A stretch of 45,260 bases of DNA from Candidatus Borkfalkia avistercoris (GTDB taxonomy: Bacteria; Bacillota; Clostridia; Christensenellales; Borkfalkiaceae): NCBI GenBank assembly GCA_019115995.1, contig DXCL01000012.1:1-45260 (forward strand). The letters are read 5' to 3'. This document shows positions 40,749-45,260 of the stretch, piece by piece; the first letter of the stretch is position 1; each line of letters begins with the position of its first letter. The position numbers were made by a program, and so were the translations under genes. The notes under the pieces were generated by a model that was not told the DNA's origin, ran no database searches, and worked only from the letters and a program-made list of their open reading frames with translations.

Positions 40749-43472
40749 GTGCGTTGTTCGGCTGTATTGAAAAAACTGAATGAAAAGAGAGGCGCGAAGC
40801 TGTGGCTGTATTTTTTTGCGGCCGCAGCAATCGCGCTTTTTGTGCTTTTGCTCCCGTTTATCGTGCGGGGGCACCATCTTATATGGGCGTCGCAGGCGGC
40901 AGACGGGGCAACGCAGCATCTGTCTTTTCTGGCGTATCTGCGCGAGGTCGGGTGGCTGAAAGCGGTGGGAAGCTACGATTTCCGTTTGGGGCTCGGCATG
41001 GATTTTATGTCGGCAATGAGTTTCATGTCTCTCTTCGACCCCTTTAACGTGTTCGTGTTTATTCTGCCGTTCGACGTCGTATGGGTTTACGACGTGATCA
41101 TGGTCTTAAAATTTTTTGCGGCGGGCGCGGCAATGTTTGCCTACCTGCGCTACCGCAGGGTGCAGGGCGGGTACGCGGTCATATTTTCCCTGCTGTATAT
41201 GCTTTGCGGATATATCTTATATACGTTTGTCCGCCATCTCAATCTCACCTCGGGCGCGATCTATCTTCCCCTCATGATCATGGGGCTCGAACAGGTCTAT
41301 CGCAGAAAAAATCCCTTCGTTTTTTTGGGTTTTTCCTTTCTGTGCCTGATCAATTCCTTTTATATGTTCTTTTTCAACTCGGTATTTGTGGTGCTTTACG
41401 CGTTTCTGTATCACGCCGAGATCTGCAAAGAAGAGCAAAAGCCCTATCTCCGCACGCTGATTCCCTCTCTGTGGCGCGTCGCGGCGTTTTATCTTGCGGC
41501 GATCTTTGCCGCGGGGTTTGTGCTTTTGCCGAGCGCGTATGCCTATCTGCACGCCGCGCGCGGCGGGTCTAAGGGGCTGGATTGGTTTGACCTGAAAAAC
41601 CTGCTCCTCGAACTCCTCTCTTTTGTCGCGCCGACGGTCGGCACAAACTATGCCGCGCTGTGCATGAATCTCTTTTTGCTCGTTCTGGCGATAGGCGCCG
41701 TGCTGTTTGCGCGCGGGCGTACTTTTGCTTATAAGGTGTGCACCGTGGCGCTGACGGCGGGCTTTCTGATCCCGCTGTTCGGCTACTTCATGAACATCTT
41801 TAATTACAGCAACAACCGTTGGTCTTATATTTTGTCTTTCTGCATTTTTTCCATGCTGGCACTGCAATCGAAGGAATGGGAGGAGCGGGAATATTCCGTT
41901 CCCGAACGGCGCAAGCTCGCCAAAGCGCTTTGCGTTTATTTCGGGCTCGTCGCCCTTTTCGGCGGCGCGTACGGCATTGCGGCATGCGCGCAGAGCTCCC
42001 TTTCTTCGGGGGTAAAAGGGGCGCTCATCGCGCTGATGTGCGCCGCTTTGCTCGCGGTGCTCGGCGTCGTCGTATGGGCGTTTTTGCCGAGATCTTTTCT
42101 TGCGGACAAGCCCGCCGACGGAGTCGCCGTTTCCCCCAAGATCCTGGATAACCGCGCGGCGCGCGCCCTTGCGAAGCCGTCCGTGCTTTCCGTTCTGTCG
42201 GTGCCGCTCGCGCTCGTTCTCGCTTTTTGTTACTATGTCGGCTATTCCGCGCAGCATGGCGGCGCGGCAGTGTATCGCGGGCTGTATTCGGCGGACGAGG
42301 CGTATGTTTCCGCGCAGAACGAGACGGAGTTTTTCCGTACCGACGTGCAGGCGGCGGATACCTGGTGGGGCAGTTTTACCAACCGCAGCGTAAATAACAA
42401 GTATATGGGCACGGTGCTGTATAACTCGATGAATGCCGACGCGGTATATGGTTTTCTTGCGGAAAATCAGGTTTACAACCCGCCGCGCAACCTCGGCATG
42501 AGCGGCCTTGACGATCGCCCCGCGCTGCAAAGCCTGCTTTCCGTCAAATATTATTACGGTACAAGCGGCGGCTACGGTTTTCATAAACTGGAAGGGCGGG
42601 AAAATCTGTACGAAAACGAAAATTATATCCCCTTCGGCTTTATGTACGAAAACACCGTTTCAGAAGAATATTATAACTCCCTCGACCCCGTTCTTAAACA
42701 GCACGCCATGCTCTCGGCAATGGCGGTAGAGGGCGAAGGCACTCTTTCGTCCGTTCCGACAGGAGGTCTCCTGTCGTTGCCCTTGGCGTTCTCCGAGGGC
42801 AACGCAAAAAACTTTGTTCTTAAAGGGAAAGACACAGTTACGCTCACCGTTTCCGGCTGTGCGGGCAAAGAGGTATATATCAGGCTGAACGGGGCTTCCG
42901 AGGTCAGGGAGACGACGGGATTTTCCGTTTCCGGCGGTAACAAAACGCGTACCGTACGGTTTACCGAATACGGCTCGAATATGTACAGTGCCGACCGCGA
43001 CGCCTGCATCTTTTTAGGCGTTTGCGAGGAAGACGAAATAACGGTAACGCTTTCCCTTATACAGGGGAGGCAAATCTCCTTTGATTCTGTCGAAGCGCTG
43101 GGCTACGACGCCGCCGCGTACCGTACGGCGGCGGAAAAGCTGCAAACGGCGGCGCATATGGAAAATATCGCATGGGACGGGAACGTCCTTTCCGGCGATA
43201 TTGCATCGGATACGGCGGGCTGGCTGTTCCTGTCCGTCCCGTACGACGAAGGCTGGACGGCGTTTGCAGACGGCAAAGAAGCGCCGCTCCTGCGCGCAAA
43301 TTCCGGCTTTATGGCGATCGAACTTTCCGCGGGTGAGCATGAAGTTTCGTTGGAATACGAAACGCCGTGGCTGAAAGAGGGCGCGGTGCTCTCCCTTGTC
43401 GGCGTTGCCGCGGCCGCCGCGCTCACGGCGGTATGGGCGGTTTCGGCTAAAAAATCGAAAACAAAGGCATAA
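40749..43472 (+). CDS. YfhO family membrane protein (GT-C type glycosyltransferase)
   Basis: A 907-residue protein with about a dozen membrane helices and a large C-terminal extracellular domain (about 500-880), then a final helix and a basic tail. The N-terminal loop GHHLIWASQAADGATQHLSF carries the acidic residue expected at a GT-C active site, and YDFRLGLGMDFMSAMSF is a YfhO signature. In Bacillus YfhO transfers GlcNAc to lipoteichoic acid with CsbB and a GtrA-type flippase, both encoded just upstream. I use GTG 40749, four bases after the glycosyltransferase stop, behind GGGGGAGTAGGC; the exact start is uncertain. Confidence 0.9.
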   Translation: MRCSAVLKKLNEKRGAKLWLYFFAAAAIALFVLLLPFIVRGHHLIWASQAADGATQHLSFLAYLREVGWLKAVGSYDFRLGLGMDFMSAMSFMSLFDPFNVFVFILPFDVVWVYDVIMVLKFFAAGAAMFAYLRYRRVQGGYAVIFSLLYMLCGYILYTFVRHLNLTSGAIYLPLMIMGLEQVYRRKNPFVFLGFSFLCLINSFYMFFFNSVFVVLYAFLYHAEICKEEQKPYLRTLIPSLWRVAAFYLAAIFAAGFVLLPSAYAYLHAARGGSKGLDWFDLKNLLLELLSFVAPTVGTNYAALCMNLFLLVLAIGAVLFARGRTFAYKVCTVALTAGFLIPLFGYFMNIFNYSNNRWSYILSFCIFSMLALQSKEWEEREYSVPERRKLAKALCVYFGLVALFGGAYGIAACAQSSLSSGVKGALIALMCAALLAVLGVVVWAFLPRSFLADKPADGVAVSPKILDNRAARALAKPSVLSVLSVPLALVLAFCYYVGYSAQHGGAAVYRGLYSADEAYVSAQNETEFFRTDVQAADTWWGSFTNRSVNNKYMGTVLYNSMNADAVYGFLAENQVYNPPRNLGMSGLDDRPALQSLLSVKYYYGTSGGYGFHKLEGRENLYENENYIPFGFMYENTVSEEYYNSLDPVLKQHAMLSAMAVEGEGTLSSVPTGGLLSLPLAFSEGNAKNFVLKGKDTVTLTVSGCAGKEVYIRLNGASEVRETTGFSVSGGNKTRTVRFTEYGSNMYSADRDACIFLGVCEEDEITVTLSLIQGRQISFDSVEALGYDAAAYRTAAEKLQTAAHMENIAWDGNVLSGDIASDTAGWLFLSVPYDEGWTAFADGKEAPLLRANSGFMAIELSAGEHEVSLEYETPWLKEGAVLSLVGVAAAAALTAVWAVSAKKSKTKA

Positions 43473-43515
43473 AAGATACGGTTTACCAAAATTTTCGGAA
43501 CAAAAGAAGGATCGT

Positions 43516-45135
43516 ATGGACCAGATTCAACAGTCGCGCAGACATCTGCGCATTCCCGCCGCGGTTTTGCTTTGCATTATTACGGCTTTCATCGGTGTCA
43601 GTATATGTTCGATGAACTCGTTTTTATATCCGATGAACGATTGGCTGGATATAAATTGTTTTTATACCGTGGGCAGAGGCATGTTCCACGGGCTTGTGCC
43701 GTACAGAGATCTGTATGAACAGAAAGGCCCGCTGTTATATTTTTTATACGGGCTGGCGGATCTCGCGTTTCCCTCGTCTTATCTGGGCGCGTGGTTGCTC
43801 GAATGGATCGCGGGCGCGTGCTTTCTTTGGCTGTTTTACAAAACGTTGCGGCTGTTTACGGAAAGTAAGGCTCTTTGGATAATTCCTGTGGCGGCGTTTG
43901 CCGTTTTTGGTTCCTTTGCCTTTGCCAAGGGCGGCTCGGCGGAGGAGCTTTGCCTTCCCTTCTTTATGGGAGCCGTCTATGTGTGCCTGCGGTATTTTGT
44001 CAAAGAGCCGTCCGCTCCGATGCCCTGCGGCGCCGTCGCCGTGCAGGGGGGTTGCGCGGGCTGTGTGTTCTGGATCAAGTTTACCCTGGTGGGATTGTAT
44101 GCGGCATGGGCGGTCGTTCTCATCGTATTCTATTGCAGGCGCGGTTTTATAAAGCAGCTTTTTATTGCCGCGGCGCTCTTTATAGCGGGCTTTGCCGTTG
44201 CCGCGCTCCCGTGGTTTATTTATTTCGGAGTGAACGGGGCGGTCGGGGATTGGCTCTCCGTCTATATTTCAGACAATATTTTCCTTTATGCGGGCAGGGC
44301 AGACAGCGGCGTGGCAGACGCCGTATTCGATCGGTTGGGATCGTTTTTCCGCGATCTCGCATGCAATGTGTTTTTCACGGCGCCCGCTTGGGCGGGTATG
44401 ATCTATGCCACGGTTCGCCGCAAGGCTGTCGGCTTAAACGGGTGGTTCGTCGCCGCAGTCTGGTCAATGTTCGGAGCGCTCGCGCTCGGCGTTTATATCG
44501 GCAGCAAGATCTATTATTACTATTGTCTGCCGCTTTCCGTATTTGCGGCGGTATTCGCGTTGCCGTGCGCGCGCTTTGCTGCCCGCGTCAAAGGAACGGA
44601 GGACCCCTCCGTCTCCCTCTCGGAAGAGGGAGACGTTTCGTGCGTTAAACGCAAAAAGCTCATGTCTGCGGCGGCTTTGGCGCTCGCCGTCGTACTGTGC
44701 GGGGCGGGGTGCTTTGCCGTGAGCGGCAACACCTTTTCTGCCGGAGGAAAAGACGCAATGTTTCCGCAGCTGACCATAGCCGAATATATCCGCGAAGACG
44801 CGGAAAACCGCGGCGAGGAGATCACGCTCCTCAATTTTGCGGGATTAGACGGCGGCATTTACCGAGCCGTCGGCGCGGCGCCGCCCGTTCGTTACTTTGC
44901 GGCGCTCAACGTGGCGACGGAGGAAATGACGGAAAAACAATTCGAACTTTTGGAAAAGCACGGCGTGCGCTACGTCGTTACATATAAAGATATCGGGCGC
45001 GAAAAGCTGCGCGGGCTTCCCGAATATGAACTCGTATACGAACAGACCTATTATCCGGGTGAGGTGTATCGGTTTGTTACGACGCGTACATGGTCGCTTT
45101 ATCGCCTGTCTTCTGAATATACGGTACAGACATAG
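43516..45135 (+). CDS. GT-C family membrane glycosyltransferase (GT39/PMT-like)
   Basis: A 539-residue protein with about ten membrane helices in the first 360 residues and a C-terminal extracellular domain. The first loop has NDWLDINCFYTVGRGMFHGL and VPYRDLYEQKGPLLYFLY, the pattern of mannosyltransferase-like GT-C enzymes whose loop aspartate is catalytic. Such enzymes move a sugar from a polyprenyl carrier to an external acceptor. ATG 43516 follows AGAAGGA. It is 43 bases after the YfhO gene and likely in the same operon, so the cassette may attach two kinds of sugar or act in sequence. Confidence 0.82.
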   Translation: MDQIQQSRRHLRIPAAVLLCIITAFIGVSICSMNSFLYPMNDWLDINCFYTVGRGMFHGLVPYRDLYEQKGPLLYFLYGLADLAFPSSYLGAWLLEWIAGACFLWLFYKTLRLFTESKALWIIPVAAFAVFGSFAFAKGGSAEELCLPFFMGAVYVCLRYFVKEPSAPMPCGAVAVQGGCAGCVFWIKFTLVGLYAAWAVVLIVFYCRRGFIKQLFIAAALFIAGFAVAALPWFIYFGVNGAVGDWLSVYISDNIFLYAGRADSGVADAVFDRLGSFFRDLACNVFFTAPAWAGMIYATVRRKAVGLNGWFVAAVWSMFGALALGVYIGSKIYYYYCLPLSVFAAVFALPCARFAARVKGTEDPSVSLSEEGDVSCVKRKKLMSAAALALAVVLCGAGCFAVSGNTFSAGGKDAMFPQLTIAEYIREDAENRGEEITLLNFAGLDGGIYRAVGAAPPVRYFAALNVATEEMTEKQFELLEKHGVRYVVTYKDIGREKLRGLPEYELVYEQTYYPGEVYRFVTTRTWSLYRLSSEYTVQT

Positions 45136-45260
45136 CGCCGCTTTTTTCGGAGAAATCTTTTTCCGGTGCTGTCTGCTGCCGTCAAAAGGAAACGCAAAAT
45201 CGTTTTTCGGATCTGCCGAAATGTTTTCTTTAAACGGGATCGGTCAAAGTTTATAAAGGC

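Noticed and set aside
45139-45260. Possible gene end on the minus strand at the window edge
   Set aside because: A minus-strand frame is open to the window end, but it runs into the end of the GT-C gene, is basic and low in information, and shows no motif. I see no supported feature in the last 120 bases.

Overview
The window reads as chromosomal DNA of a GC-rich member of the Bacillota, most likely class Clostridia. The signs are an acetyl-CoA carboxylase cluster of the accB-accC-accD-accA type next to fabF, the rpsF-ssb-rpsR order, a Veg homologue beside a SipL-like spore-coat protein, DUF4250 and DegV proteins, strong AAGGAGG-type ribosome binding sites and near-consensus sigma-A promoters with 17-base spacers. 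I see no rRNA, tRNA, CRISPR array, insertion sequence or prophage. Placement below class level (for example Christensenellales) would be a guess.

Layout. 1-6078: a strongly structured leader, then fabF, accB, accC, accD, accA (fatty-acid elongation and malonyl-CoA supply) and a DegV/FakB-like fatty-acid-binding protein. 6115-7731: a tiny DUF4250 gene divergent from an ArsB/CitMHS-type ion permease. 7739-10268: a two-gene ABC exporter whose ATPase carries an FHA domain, on the minus strand. 10400-13306: a zinc/cadmium efflux unit (ArsR-family sensor, stand-alone HMA protein, P-type ATPase) with two copies of the same operator. 13317-14503: rpsF-ssb-rpsR on the minus strand. 14533-18107: a large repeat-containing membrane-anchored protein behind a small cupin-like gene that looks leaderless. 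18151-20838: rmuC and a CCA/tRNA nucleotidyltransferase, divergent from a lipid kinase gene through a promoter pair that shares one palindromic -35 box; the kinase is followed by a CPA1-type cation/proton antiporter. 23591-24915: a DUF2975-like membrane protein and a YozG-like HTH regulator. 24958-25941: a conserved protein of unknown function. 26126-28042: GTP-type PEP carboxykinase. 28067-28522: a small membrane protein that can only be read through a -1 frameshift at a classical slippery heptamer. 28640-34348: two large lipoproteins flanking rplM-rpsI and one small minus-strand gene. 34431-37117: an acidic tandem zinc-ribbon protein, veg (minus) and a SipL-like SPOCS/LysM protein. 37256-45135: an apparent operon of ispE, a membrane protein, a GtrA-type flippase, a CsbB-like glycosyltransferase, a YfhO-family transferase and a second GT-C transferase.

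How the genes work together. The first cluster makes and elongates acyl chains. The last operon couples isoprenoid precursor synthesis (IspE) to a polyprenyl-phosphate-dependent three-component glycosylation system (GT2 synthase, flippase, GT-C transferase) that probably decorates a cell-envelope polymer. The metal unit is a self-contained sensor and exporter.

The observations most worth a second look are the slippery heptamer at 28130-28136, the shared -35 box at 20810-20815, the leaderless cupin gene at 18072, the envelope glycosylation operon, the duplicated ArsR operators and the multi-hairpin leader before fabF. No single locus is clearly a new defence or metabolic system; several are undescribed proteins in informative contexts.
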